Source of the DNA: Polaromonas sp.
Lineage (GTDB): Bacteria; Pseudomonadota; Gammaproteobacteria; Burkholderiales; Burkholderiaceae_C
Length of the DNA stretch: 64,000 nucleotides
Reading direction: 5' to 3'
Assembly (NCBI RefSeq): GCF_030680935.1
Contig: NZ_JAUXUP010000026.1
Coordinates: forward strand, 1-64,000
Positions 24,742 to 32,414 of the stretch are shown piece after piece; the first letter of the stretch is position 1, and the number at the start of each line of letters is the position of its first letter. The notes below the pieces were generated by a model. That model was not told the origin of the DNA. It made no database searches and saw only the letters and a list, made by a program, of their open reading frames with translations. The position numbers and the translations under genes are program-made.

Positions 24742-26086
24742 GGCTGTCCTTCATGAAAAGCCCGGCCGCAGCCACGGGATTGGACGCAAACCAGGCGTGG
24801 AAATAGCTGGCCCGGACGGCCCCTGATACATACAAGGCCTCGCCCTCGCCGCGCAGTTTGCGTCCGGACGCCGCTTGCGTGCGCGCTGCGACGGGCAAAG
24901 GCGTGGCACAGGTCGAGTAATGAAAGGCATGGCCGCGCAGAGCGCCACCCGCCACGCCGCTGGCTACGTCCAGTTGCTGTGGGCCCAGTGCGGCCAGCCG
25001 CTTTTGCATGGTGACGCTGCCGGGCAACACGCCCCACATCGGGTGGCTGCTGCCGTCCACCGTGGTGAGCTGGTCAAACAGCGCCATCATGCCGCCGCAC
25101 TCGGCCCAGACTGGCTTGCCCGCCTGCACATGGCCCAAGATGGCGTTTTTCATGGCGCTGTTGGCGGTCAGTGTGTCGGCATGTAATTCGGGGTAGCCGC
25201 CGGGCAACCAGAGCGCATCACACACGGGCAGGGCACCGTCTGCGAGCGGTGAAAAGAAGGCTAACTGGGCACCCATAGCGTGCAGACAATCAAGATTGGC
25301 CGCGTATATAAAACAGAAGGCGGCATCACGCGCCACCGCAATGGTTTGGCCTTGCAACGCGCAGGCTGGAAAGTTGTCTGCCGCTGAATCAGGCGCCGCA
25401 AAATCCACAGCCCAGGCCTGTAGATCGGCCACGCCCATCTGGCCCAAGGGAGAGTCAGCCAGCGCATCAGCGGCCGCATCCAGCCGTGCCATCGCATCGT
25501 CCAGCTCGTGCGCCATGACCAGACCCAGATGCCGCTCAGGCAGGGTCACGGCCTCGCTTCGCATCAGCGCGCCCAGCCATTGCGCCGGGTCGCGCAGACT
25601 GTCGCGCAACATCGTGGCGTGTCCCTCAGAAGCAACCCGATTTGCCAGTACCCCCGCAAAGCGCAGGCCTTCGCGGTAATGCTGCAGCCCCCAGGTCAAG
25701 GCCCCAAAAGTGCCGGCCATGGCGCTGGCGTCTATCACCGTCAGCACTGGCAGGTCAAAGCGCTGTGCCAGATCGGCGGCGCCAGGCTCCCCGTCAAACA
25801 GGCCCATCACACCTTCAACAATGATCAGGTCGGCCTCTTGCGCGGCAGCGTGCAAACGTTGTGCGCAGTCCAGCTCGCCGGTCATCCATAAATCGAGTTG
25901 ATACACAGGCGCGCCGCTGGCCAGACTTAACCAGTACGGGTCCAGAAAATCCGGCCCGCACTTGAACACCCGCACCCGCCTGCCCTGCCGTACATGCAGC
26001 CGCGCCAGGGCGCAGGCAAGCGTGGTTTTGCCCTGACCGGATGCCGGGGCGGCGATGAGTATGGCGGGACAGCGGGTTGAAGGCAT
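24734..26086 (-). CDS. cbiA: Cobyrinic acid a,c-diamide synthase
   Basis: A 450-residue glutamine-dependent enzyme amidating the a and c carboxylates of cobyrinic acid. N-terminal ILIAAPASGQGKTTLACALARL is the ATP loop, VFKCGPDFLDPYWLSLASG the substrate loop, and the glutaminase half has LPGGYPELHAD and VWAECGGMMALFDQL with the nucleophile cysteine. The ATG at 26086 is preferred because it starts right at the conserved region; the track's 26128 start lies inside btuB. It follows btuB by 10 bp. Confidence 0.95.
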   Translation of the reverse strand: MPSTRCPAILIAAPASGQGKTTLACALARLHVRQGRRVRVFKCGPDFLDPYWLSLASGAPVYQLDLWMTGELDCAQRLHAAAQEADLIIVEGVMGLFDGEPGAADLAQRFDLPVLTVIDASAMAGTFGALTWGLQHYREGLRFAGVLANRVASEGHATMLRDSLRDPAQWLGALMRSEAVTLPERHLGLVMAHELDDAMARLDAAADALADSPLGQMGVADLQAWAVDFAAPDSAADNFPACALQGQTIAVARDAAFCFIYAANLDCLHAMGAQLAFFSPLADGALPVCDALWLPGGYPELHADTLTANSAMKNAILGHVQAGKPVWAECGGMMALFDQLTTVDGSSHPMWGVLPGSVTMQKRLAALGPQQLDVASGVAGGALRGHAFHYSTCATPLPVAARTQAASGRKLRGEGEALYVSGAVRASYFHAWFASNPVAAAGLFMKDSHD

Positions 26087-26096
26087 GGCGGCTGTT

Positions 26097-27980
26097 TTAC
26101 ATCGCCCAGGACACGGACGCAAACACATTGCGGCCAGGCACCGAGAAGCCGTTGGCGAGCATGTACTGCTTGTCCGTCAGGTTGTTGATGCGGGCCAGCA
26201 AGGAGACGTTTTTCTGCACCTTCCAGGTCACGCCGGTATTGAGCACACCGTAGCCGGGGAGCGTATCGCGGCCTGCGCCCACCACCTTGGCATCCTCGCG
26301 ATTGCTCGACAGCTTGAGCTCACCAAAGACACTGACATCGCCCATGCGGTGGGTGATGCGGGCATTCAGCACGTTCTGCGCGATACGCACCAGGCGCAAG
26401 TCATTGGAAGCCGGCACAGTCGAGTAAGAACGCGGGTCTGCGTAGTCGTAAGACAGCGAATAACTGGTCGCGCCAGACTGGACATCGGCGCTCAGGGTGA
26501 CGCCGCGCAAGACAGCCAGCGAACTCTGCACATTGGTGGACGGGATGATGAAACCCTGGATATCGTTGTGGTAGGCCACCGCGCCCAACGCGACATTGCC
26601 CTGCTGGTATTTCAGGCCCACTTCGGTGGCCCGGTTGCGTTGCGGTACCAGCGCAGGATTGCCAAACCCCGGGAAGTACAGCTGGTTGAAGGTAGGCGCC
26701 TGAAAACTCGTGCCCACACTGGCCACGGCGCGCAGGCCGTCCACCAGGCGATAACCGGCGGAAAGTGCCCAGTTGTTGAAGCTGCCGAACTGGGAGTTCT
26801 TGTCGTTGCGGATCACGGCCAGCGCATTCCAGCGCTCACGGTTCAGCGCATACGACGCCAGCGCGCTGCGTACATCGCGCTGCTTGACCGTGTAGTTGGT
26901 GGTACTGTCCACCGCTTCAGAACGGTCCTCGAAGAGCACCGACAGCACATCCTTGCCCAGCGTGAAGTCGTTTTGCCAGGTCAGCTGCTGGCGGTTCGTA
27001 TTGAACTGGCTGCTGCCGCCGAACCGTCCATCGGACACGCGGTAATACTCGCTGACCGATTCTTCGTCGCTGGTCCCCGCTGTGAGTGTGGATTTCCAGT
27101 GCGGCAGCCACTGCGCGTCCCACCGGAAGGTGGCGTTGTTGAGTTTTGGTTTGGCCCGCGCGTCTGAGGTGAGCCGGGTCAGGGCCAGCGGATTGGGCGT
27201 TGGCAAACCATCAAACTGGTATTCGGTATCGCTGTGCAGCAAGCTCAATGTCAGCGCATGTTCGCGGTTGATTTTGGCCGTGAGTTTGGCGTCCACACTG
27301 GCAGAGGTGAAGCCGTCTGCGTCCGGGCTGAAGCTGGTTGAGGCAGGGTTGGAAACAGAACTGATGCCCCGCGCTTTTTCGCGCGACACGCCCAGGCTGT
27401 AGCCAATCGCGCCGGTACTGCCGCGCACCGATGCATCCGCCTGCCGCTGGCCGGCTGAGCCAAACCCGGCACTGGCGCTGAGCGCAAGACCATCGGCGGG
27501 CTCTCGGGTAAAAATCTGGATCACGCCGCCCACGGCATCCGGCCCGTACAGCGCAGAAGCCGCACCGCGCAAAATTTCTATACGTTCTATTCGCGACAGC
27601 GGAAGGTTCTCAAACGACGCGCCGCCCGAAGTGGCTGAGCCCACCCGCACACCGTCTATCAGCACGATGGTTTGCGAGTTGCTGGCGCCGCGCAGGAAGA
27701 TGCTCGAGTTCGAGCGGTAGCTGCCATTGCTGCCCATCTGAACGCCCGGTTGCTGCGCCAGAATGTCACGCAGCGACGACTGGCCCGCACGCTCCAGGGT
27801 CTCCCGGTCAATGATGGAAACGTCGGCAATCACATCGGTGACCGGCGTGGCCACACGCGAGGCGGTGACCACCGTCTCCTTGAGCTGCGGGGCCGCAGTG
27901 GATTGCGACAAGGCAGGAAAAGCCGCCGTCAGGGCAAGCGGGAGCACGGCAAGGCGTGCGCAAAAAACACAGGTTTTCAT
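26097..27980 (-). CDS. btuB: TonB-dependent vitamin B12 outer-membrane receptor
   Basis: A 627-residue TonB-dependent receptor. Signal peptide MKTCVFCARLAVLPLALTAAFPALSQ, a TonB box-like ETVVTASRVATPV near mature residue 10, plug-domain motifs SSLRDILAQQPGVQMGSNG and GRIEILRGAASALYGPDAVGGVI, and a C-terminal barrel strand ending GRNVFASVSWAM (terminal aromatic-X-Met). Size and motifs match BtuB. It is the first gene after the cobalamin riboswitch and leads the 11-gene operon, so outer-membrane uptake and intracellular processing are controlled together by B12. Confidence 0.94.
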   Translation of the reverse strand: MKTCVFCARLAVLPLALTAAFPALSQSTAAPQLKETVVTASRVATPVTDVIADVSIIDRETLERAGQSSLRDILAQQPGVQMGSNGSYRSNSSIFLRGASNSQTIVLIDGVRVGSATSGGASFENLPLSRIERIEILRGAASALYGPDAVGGVIQIFTREPADGLALSASAGFGSAGQRQADASVRGSTGAIGYSLGVSREKARGISSVSNPASTSFSPDADGFTSASVDAKLTAKINREHALTLSLLHSDTEYQFDGLPTPNPLALTRLTSDARAKPKLNNATFRWDAQWLPHWKSTLTAGTSDEESVSEYYRVSDGRFGGSSQFNTNRQQLTWQNDFTLGKDVLSVLFEDRSEAVDSTTNYTVKQRDVRSALASYALNRERWNALAVIRNDKNSQFGSFNNWALSAGYRLVDGLRAVASVGTSFQAPTFNQLYFPGFGNPALVPQRNRATEVGLKYQQGNVALGAVAYHNDIQGFIIPSTNVQSSLAVLRGVTLSADVQSGATSYSLSYDYADPRSYSTVPASNDLRLVRIAQNVLNARITHRMGDVSVFGELKLSSNREDAKVVGAGRDTLPGYGVLNTGVTWKVQKNVSLLARINNLTDKQYMLANGFSVPGRNVFASVSWAM

Positions 27981-28078
27981 GGAAAAATACATTCAACAAA
28001 AGGCCCTCACCGGCTTCCCCGCCAGTGCATGAGCGTTACGATTGCGGCCTGTTGAAACAGACGTGCAACCACCTTGTT

Positions 28079-28318
28079 GGCCGGTATCCGGGCTGACGGA
28101 GCTGACCTCGTCGCCTTCCCAAGCGTGTGTTCAAACGCTCAGTGGCTAATGACGAGGGCTGAATGCACCCAAAGTTGAATTTCGGGAAGGCATTCGTCCG
28201 TTTTACCGTTGCGGGGGCAGCGCAGGTTAAAAAGTCACAGCGCTTTCGCACCGGATTGACCCGGTGCGGATGGCCAGGACTTCCTCCTGCTTCCCGTTGA
28301 ACTGCGGCGTGTGAACCA
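28079..28318 (-). ncRNA. Cobalamin riboswitch (adenosylcobalamin class)
   Basis: Read on the minus strand, all conserved blocks of a cobalamin riboswitch appear in order: GGGAAGCAGG near the 5' end, the long junction block GCTGCCCCCGCAACGGTAA, the B12-box companion AGCCACTG (about 28139-28146), TGGGAAGGCGAC and the closing CAGCCCGGATACCGGCC (28079-28096). It lies about 100 bases upstream of btuB, so bound B12 should shut off the whole B12 operon, by translational occlusion or termination before btuB. The remaining 28.0-28.08 kb leader is unassigned. Confidence 0.95.
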
Positions 28319-28369
28319 CACCGCGAGCACCAACAGGCAAGATTCTACGCGCCAAAAGCGTGCAAACCC

Positions 28370-28375
28370 TACAAT
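28370..28375 (+). promoter_or_regulatory. -10 element of the zapB-like/zapA unit
   Basis: TACAAT lies 10 bases before the ATG at 28386. A start about six or seven bases downstream would leave a 5' untranslated region of only a few nucleotides, so the message may be nearly leaderless. No strong -35 box is evident. Confidence 0.5.
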
Positions 28376-28385
28376 TGGGCCTGCC

Positions 28386-28646
28386 ATGGCCAACCCAACC
28401 CACATCGACCAGATCACCGAGCGCGTGGAGCGACTGCTGGTGCGCTACGAAGAGTTGCAGCGCACCAACGCGCTGCTCGATGAGCAGGTGCAGGTTTTGA
28501 CACAAGAGCGCGACTCCCTGCGCTCACGCCTGAGCGCCGCGCGGGCCAGGGTCGATGCACTGCTTGAGCGGCTGCCCGATTCTTCCGCACCCATGATGGG
28601 CTCCGGCCAGTCCAACGGCAGAACAGCGGTGGGCTCTGACTCATGA
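28386..28646 (+). CDS. ZapB-like coiled-coil cell-division protein
   Basis: An 86-residue, almost wholly coiled-coil protein (ITERVERLLVRYEELQRTNALLDEQVQVLTQERDSLRSRL), of the small ZapB-like type usually found just before zapA in beta-proteobacteria. The C-terminal 20 residues are polar and disordered. The ATG at 28386 fits the -10 element; the 28311 start in the track lies upstream of the promoter. It overlaps zapA by four bases (ATGA). The likely role is to bridge or stabilise the FtsZ ring with ZapA. Confidence 0.82.
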   Translation: MANPTHIDQITERVERLLVRYEELQRTNALLDEQVQVLTQERDSLRSRLSAARARVDALLERLPDSSAPMMGSGQSNGRTAVGSDS

Positions 28647-29017
28647 AGCAGCTTGACGTACAGATCATGGGCCAGAGCTACCTGCTCGGTTGCCCCGAAG
28701 GCGGCGAGACACGTTTGCTGGAGGCAGTCGAAAAAGTCGATGCCGCCATGTGCAAGATCCGCGATGCCGGAAAAATCAAGGCGCGTGACCGCATCGCCGT
28801 GCTGGCCGCCCTGAACCTGGCGTTTGAGCTGTCCGAGCTGGAAGCCAATACGCTGAAAGACTCGCGCCACGCCGCAGCCAGCAGCCCGGCCCCGCTTGAG
28901 GCTGCGCCGCGAGCACGCGGTCCGGTCAGCGCTGCTGAAGCCCTGGCAGAGCCGCAATTGAGCGCGCTGCTGCAAAGGCTGGACAACGCCCTTGGGGTGG
29001 ACGGCCGCCTGCTGTAA
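28643..29017 (+). CDS. zapA: Cell division protein ZapA
   Basis: A 124-residue ZapA, an FtsZ-ring cross-linker. The N-terminal globular domain is KQLDVQIMGQSYLLGCPEGGETRLLEAVEKVDAAMCKIRDAG and the long C-terminal dimerisation helix begins at KARDRIAVLAALNLAFELSELE. A 35-residue Ala/Pro-rich linker follows. It overlaps the coiled-coil gene and is followed by the 6S RNA gene, the classical arrangement. Confidence 0.93.
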   Translation: MKQLDVQIMGQSYLLGCPEGGETRLLEAVEKVDAAMCKIRDAGKIKARDRIAVLAALNLAFELSELEANTLKDSRHAAASSPAPLEAAPRARGPVSAAEALAEPQLSALLQRLDNALGVDGRLL

Positions 29018-29091
29018 ACAAACGCGCGCGGCGCGGCGTAAAGTCGCGCAGTTCATCAGCAAGAGCCGGCACAAGCGCCTACAATTAAACC

Positions 29092-29262
29092 GTCTGCGGT
29101 ACGCACCGGGCTTTATATTTCCTTGTACCAATGCTCTTAGAGCACGGGCTTGGTAAATTGTCAGGCAGGCGTGATCGTCTCGCGTTAGACGAACCCGAAA
29201 CCTGACTGCCCTCGCCCACCTGAACCCTGGTTCAGGATGACGGTCCGGTGGTATTCGCAGAC
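29092..29262 (+). ncRNA. ssrS: 6S RNA
   Basis: Immediately after zapA a 171-nt segment folds like 6S RNA, the RNA polymerase sigma-70 mimic. The closing stem pairs GTCTGCG...CACCGG at the 5' end with CCGGTG...CGCAGAC at the 3' end, and near the 3' side is the conserved hairpin CACCTGAACCCTGGTTCAGG followed by ATGACGG. A -10 box TACAAT at 29080-29085 is correctly placed for a start at 29092, and CTCTTTTT follows the stem. The zapA-ssrS neighbourhood supports the call. Confidence 0.9.
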
Positions 29263-29337
29263 ACCTCTTTTTCATCACCCCGCCGCCGCTTTTTCAACCC
29301 GCTTGCCCCCCCTGCGAGCAGCCTCGCCACACGCCGC

Positions 29338-30156
29338 ATGACCTTCGAACCCCTGCTTATCCTTGAACTTGCCCTGCTGGGCGTCGGCACCGGTTTTCTG
29401 GCGGGGTTGCTGGGCATAGGCGGGGGCATGCTGATGGTGCCTTTCATCACCATCATCATGGCGCAGCGAGGCGTGGCCCCGGACCTGGCGGTCAAGATGG
29501 CGATTGCCACCTCGATGGCCACCATCATCTTCACCTCGATCTCGAGCGTGCGTGCGCACCACCGGCGCGGCGCCGTGCGCTGGGACATCGTCAAACGCCT
29601 GGCACCGGGCATTGTGGTCGGCAGCATCATCGGCAGCCTGGGCGTGTTTGCGCTGCTCAAGGGCTCTTACCTGGCGATCTTTTTCGGGCTCTTCGTGAGC
29701 TTCTCCGCCACCCAGATGTTTCTGGACAAAAAACCCAAACCCACGCGCCAGATGCCGGGTGCAGCGGGTCAGTTTGCAGCCGGTGGCGTCATCGGTTTTC
29801 TGTCGGGGCTGGTAGGTGCTGGCGGCGGCTTTATCAGTGTGCCTTTCATGACCTGGTGCAATGTGGCGATCCACAGCGCGGTGGCCACATCTGCGGCACT
29901 GGGTTTTCCGATCGCCGTGGCCAATGTGCTCGGATATGTCGTCAGCGGCATGAATGTGCAGGACCTGCCTGCCGGCTCCTTCGGCTACATCTGGCTGCCG
30001 GCACTGGCGGTGATTGCCGTGTGCAGTTTCTTCACCGCGCCCCTGGGCGCCAAAGCCGCCCACAAGCTGCCAGTCGGCAGACTTAAACGTGTTTTTGCCA
30101 GCATTCTTTACGTGCTGGCGGCTTACATGCTCTGGAAGGGTCTGAGCAGCCTGTAA
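29338..30156 (+). CDS. TauE/SafE family sulfite/anion exporter-like membrane protein
   Basis: A 272-residue integral membrane protein with about eight TM segments in two repeats, the TauE/SafE (DUF81) pattern: LLGIGGGMLMVPFITIIMAQRG in the first half and GLVGAGGGFISVPFMTW in the second. The ATG at 29338 starts at the first helix; the longer track ORF would begin inside the 6S RNA. Substrates in the family are sulfite, sulfoacetate and other anions; this one is unknown. Confidence 0.9.
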   Translation: MTFEPLLILELALLGVGTGFLAGLLGIGGGMLMVPFITIIMAQRGVAPDLAVKMAIATSMATIIFTSISSVRAHHRRGAVRWDIVKRLAPGIVVGSIIGSLGVFALLKGSYLAIFFGLFVSFSATQMFLDKKPKPTRQMPGAAGQFAAGGVIGFLSGLVGAGGGFISVPFMTWCNVAIHSAVATSAALGFPIAVANVLGYVVSGMNVQDLPAGSFGYIWLPALAVIAVCSFFTAPLGAKAAHKLPVGRLKRVFASILYVLAAYMLWKGLSSL

Positions 30157-30174
30157 ACCACCGGGGGCAGCCCG

Positions 30175-30519
30175 TCAGCCGTGTGCCTGGCGCGAGTCAG
30201 CCGGCGCCTCGTCCCGCTGCTTCAGGCCATAGTCGCGGATCACCTCGGCAATGCGCAGCCGGTAGTCCTTGAACATGGTGGACCGTCCCGCCGCCTGCGC
30301 AGCGCGGTGCGCCTCCAGGTTGCGCCAGGCCTGCAGACAGGACTCATCGCGCCAGAACTGCAGCGACAGCAGCTTGTCGGGCTCAGTCAGGCTCTGGAAG
30401 CGCTCAATGGAGATAAAGCCGTCCATCTTCAGCAGCTCGGTCTTGAGCTCGGCCGCCCAATTGAGGTAACCCTCGCGGTGGGCCGGGTCCGGCCAGACTT
30501 CAAAAATCACGGAGACCAT
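30175..30519 (-). CDS. Antibiotic biosynthesis monooxygenase (ABM) domain protein
   Basis: A 114-residue single-domain ABM-type ferredoxin-like fold: MVSVIFEVWPDPAHREGYL, MDGFISIERFQSLTEPDKLLSLQFWRDE, WRNLEAHRAAQAAGR. Such proteins are small dimeric haem-degrading enzymes or cofactor-free oxygenases, and many have no assigned function. An AGGAAA ribosome site eight bases upstream confirms the start. It converges with the TauE gene and stands alone. Confidence 0.87.
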   Translation of the reverse strand: MVSVIFEVWPDPAHREGYLNWAAELKTELLKMDGFISIERFQSLTEPDKLLSLQFWRDESCLQAWRNLEAHRAAQAAGRSTMFKDYRLRIAEVIRDYGLKQRDEAPADSRQAHG

Positions 30520-30685
30520 GGTGTTTTCCTTTCTTGGTTTTCAGTTTTCAACTACCGGAATACGTGCGTTGGACAAGGGCCTGAAACTACTCTGCCGCCC
30601 GAAGCAAGCGTCAAATCGGCCTGTAGCCCTGGCGGCCCCAAGTCCGAAGGGCAACACCTGACGGCAAAGCCGGTAAGGTCAGCGC

Positions 30686-30880
30686 ATGAAAGCACAAGCA
30701 AAGTACCAGCAGCTTGGAATTGAAGATCGCAGGGACCACCTGGGCGGTGCACTGGGCGAGGCGCTGGCCCGGCACTTCACCCAGCAAGGCTGGATCACCC
30801 GCAAAAAACATCTGCGTGTGGTGCCGATCACCGGCGGGGGCAGCGCGCAGTTCAAACGCCTGGGGATCCAGCTGCCGGGT
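30686..30880 (+). pseudogene. Remnant of an ArsR-type regulator (C-terminal part)
   Basis: The reading GIEDRRDHLGGALGEALARH, followed by FTQQGWITRKKHLRVVPIT and QFKRLGIQLPG, matches the C-terminal half of Burkholderiales ArsR-family regulators, where CLDWSERRxHLAGALG, a GWI motif and a final T-x-x-G-x-x-x-F-x-x-xGI segment are usual. The HTH half is absent: upstream frames show nothing like it, and the cysteine of the usual CLDW motif is lost. The frame runs on into rraA antisense sequence, so the natural stop is gone too. Probably a decaying fragment. Confidence 0.5.
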
Positions 30881-30895
30881 TGCGCAACGCCCGCG

Positions 30896-31435
30896 TCAGG
30901 CCTGCAGCGGCGCCGGCATCACGAGGATGCCATCTTCATCGGCATACAGCCAGTCGCCCGGATAGACCCACACGCCCTGGATCTGCACCGCCACGTCGCG
31001 CTGGCCTTCACCGCGTTTTTCGGTCGGTAGCGGCATCGCGGCGAGCGCGCGTATGCCGACCTGGCACTGCGCCAGCTCGGCCACGTCACGCACACAGCCA
31101 TCAATCACCACGCCGGCCCAGCCGTTTTTGGCGGCTGCTGCGCCCAGGTTGCCGCCCAGCAGCGCGCGCCGCAGCGAGGCGCCACCATCAACCACCAGCA
31201 CCGCTGGCACACGCCCTGCGGGCGTTTCAAGCAGCCCGCTGCCATCCACCGCCGCCTTGACCAGCGAGTTGTCCTCAAAACATTTGACGGTGACCACGGG
31301 GCCGCAGAAGCGGGCGACCGCGCCAAACGGCTTGAAGACCGGGGGCAAGACACGGAAACGGCCTGAGCTGTCGTTTTTATGGGTGTCGCACAAGTCGCAG
31401 GTGGCAAAGGGCGCAGCAGGCGTCGGGGGGGTCAT
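30896..31435 (-). CDS. RraA family protein
   Basis: A 179-residue RraA-fold protein. The start at 31435 gives ATCDLCDTHKNDSSGRFRVLPP, the family opening; the core carries LVVDGGASLRRALLGGNLGAAAAKNGWAGVVIDGCVRDVAEL, with the G-G-N-L and D-G-x-x-R-D motifs. Members are either RNase E inhibitors or 4-hydroxy-4-methyl-2-oxoglutarate/oxaloacetate lyases; retention of the GxxxD/R-D residues leaves the metal-dependent lyase activity possible. A GAAGGAA site precedes it. No operon context decides between the roles. Confidence 0.9.
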   Translation of the reverse strand: MTPPTPAAPFATCDLCDTHKNDSSGRFRVLPPVFKPFGAVARFCGPVVTVKCFEDNSLVKAAVDGSGLLETPAGRVPAVLVVDGGASLRRALLGGNLGAAAAKNGWAGVVIDGCVRDVAELAQCQVGIRALAAMPLPTEKRGEGQRDVAVQIQGVWVYPGDWLYADEDGILVMPAPLQA

Positions 31436-31837
31436 GGTCGGGGTTCCTTCAGAGAGCGGGGGGCACAAAAGCAATCGCTTGAAAAGTACCTGCAAGGATA
31501 ACCCGGCGGCAACGCGTCACAGGCCAAATGCTGTGTGGTGGCGCGGTGTTAAGCCCGCTTCCTCGGGTGCTGGGTGAGCACGCGCGCAGCGGCGCAGCCA
31601 GCAATGGGCGGCGCATTTTCTCTCCTGTGCAAGCGCTCGCCACTGCGCTTCACCGACTCAGCGCCGGGCCGCAAGCGCTGCGATTTCCATCTCCCAGAGG
31701 GAAATCTGCAACATCCAGACCCAAAAAAATTGCATTTTCCCTATGAAACAGCTGTTTTCTCCAGTAGCATCCGCAGTGCCAGTGAAGAGTAGTTATCTGC
31801 ATTGGTGATTTATCAACTTCTAGAAGGAAAATCAATC
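31436..31837. other. Gene-free 400-bp interval upstream of the H1-like gene
   Basis: No ORF here looks like a protein. The only structure I see is an inverted repeat, GATTTCC (31682-31688) and GGAAATC (31700-31706) with an 11-bp spacer, and an AT-rich stretch (31720-31830) that should contain the promoter and leader of the H1-like gene. AGAAGGA (31822-31828) is its ribosome site. Confidence 0.5.
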
Positions 31838-32290
31838 ATGGCAACTGCAAAAAAAGCACCGGCTAAAAAAGCAGCCGCAAAAAAGGCTGCACCGGCAAAG
31901 AAAGTAGCTGCGAAGAAGGCAGCTCCAGCAAAGAAAGCCCCTGCGAAAAAAGCACCGGCTAAAAAAGTAGTGGCGAAGAAAGCCCCTGCAAAAAAAGTAG
32001 TGGCGAAGAAAGCTCCTGCGAAAAAAGCGCCCGCCAAAAAGCGTACGCCCAACGCAGCGTTCATGAAGCCACTGACATTGAGCCCTGCCCTGTCGGCCGT
32101 GGTTGGCGCTGCTGCGCTGCCCCGCACCGAGATCGTGCGCAAACTCTGGGTCTACATCAAGGCCAAGGGTCTGCAGGACAAGATCAACAAGCGCATGGTC
32201 AATGCCGACGAAAAACTGCGTGCCGTTTTCGGCAAGGCGCAGGTGTCGATGTTCGAGATGGCTGGCCTGATCGGCAAGCACGTCAAGTAA
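31838..32290 (+). CDS. Histone H1-like repeat protein fused to a SWIB domain
   Basis: A 150-residue protein in two halves. Residues 1-70 are lysine/alanine/proline repeats (KKAPAKK, KKVVAKK units), like the H1-like HctB/AlgP tails, which bind DNA electrostatically. Residues 78-150 form a SWIB/MDM2-type domain: MKPLTLSPALSAVVGAAALPRTEIVRKLWVYIKAKGLQD, then FGKAQVSMFEMAGLIGKH. In chlamydiae and many proteobacteria SWIB proteins are chromatin-associated. The repeat was probably extended by slippage at its AAAAAAG codons. A strong terminator follows. Confidence 0.9.
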   Translation: MATAKKAPAKKAAAKKAAPAKKVAAKKAAPAKKAPAKKAPAKKVVAKKAPAKKVVAKKAPAKKAPAKKRTPNAAFMKPLTLSPALSAVVGAAALPRTEIVRKLWVYIKAKGLQDKINKRMVNADEKLRAVFGKAQVSMFEMAGLIGKHVK

Positions 32291-32337
32291 ACGTCGCGAA
32301 GGACTTGCTCCGCGTTCGCGCGGAACAAGACCGGTAG

Positions 32338-32364
32338 AAGGGCCACGCAAGTGGCCCTTTTTTT
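32338..32364 (+). terminator. Rho-independent terminator after the H1-SWIB gene
   Basis: GGGCCAC-GCAA-GTGGCCC forms a perfect 7-bp stem closed by a tetraloop and followed by seven T residues. It ends the H1-SWIB transcript; its mirror would be weaker for the convergent ThDP enzyme gene. Confidence 0.92.
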
Positions 32365-32414
32365 ATGTCTGTTGATAAAAGCGGGTGCAGCCCCCGACTC
32401 GCAAGCGCCGACCG

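Noticed and set aside
31838-32040. Possible CRISPR or satellite array
   Set aside because: Repeated units are short lysine/alanine/proline codons of a protein; no spacers or conserved repeat-spacer spacing.
31813-32142. Minus-strand Phe/Ala-rich ORF
   Set aside because: Antisense of the lysine repeats; its regular FFAGAFFA pattern is only the complement of the AAK codons.
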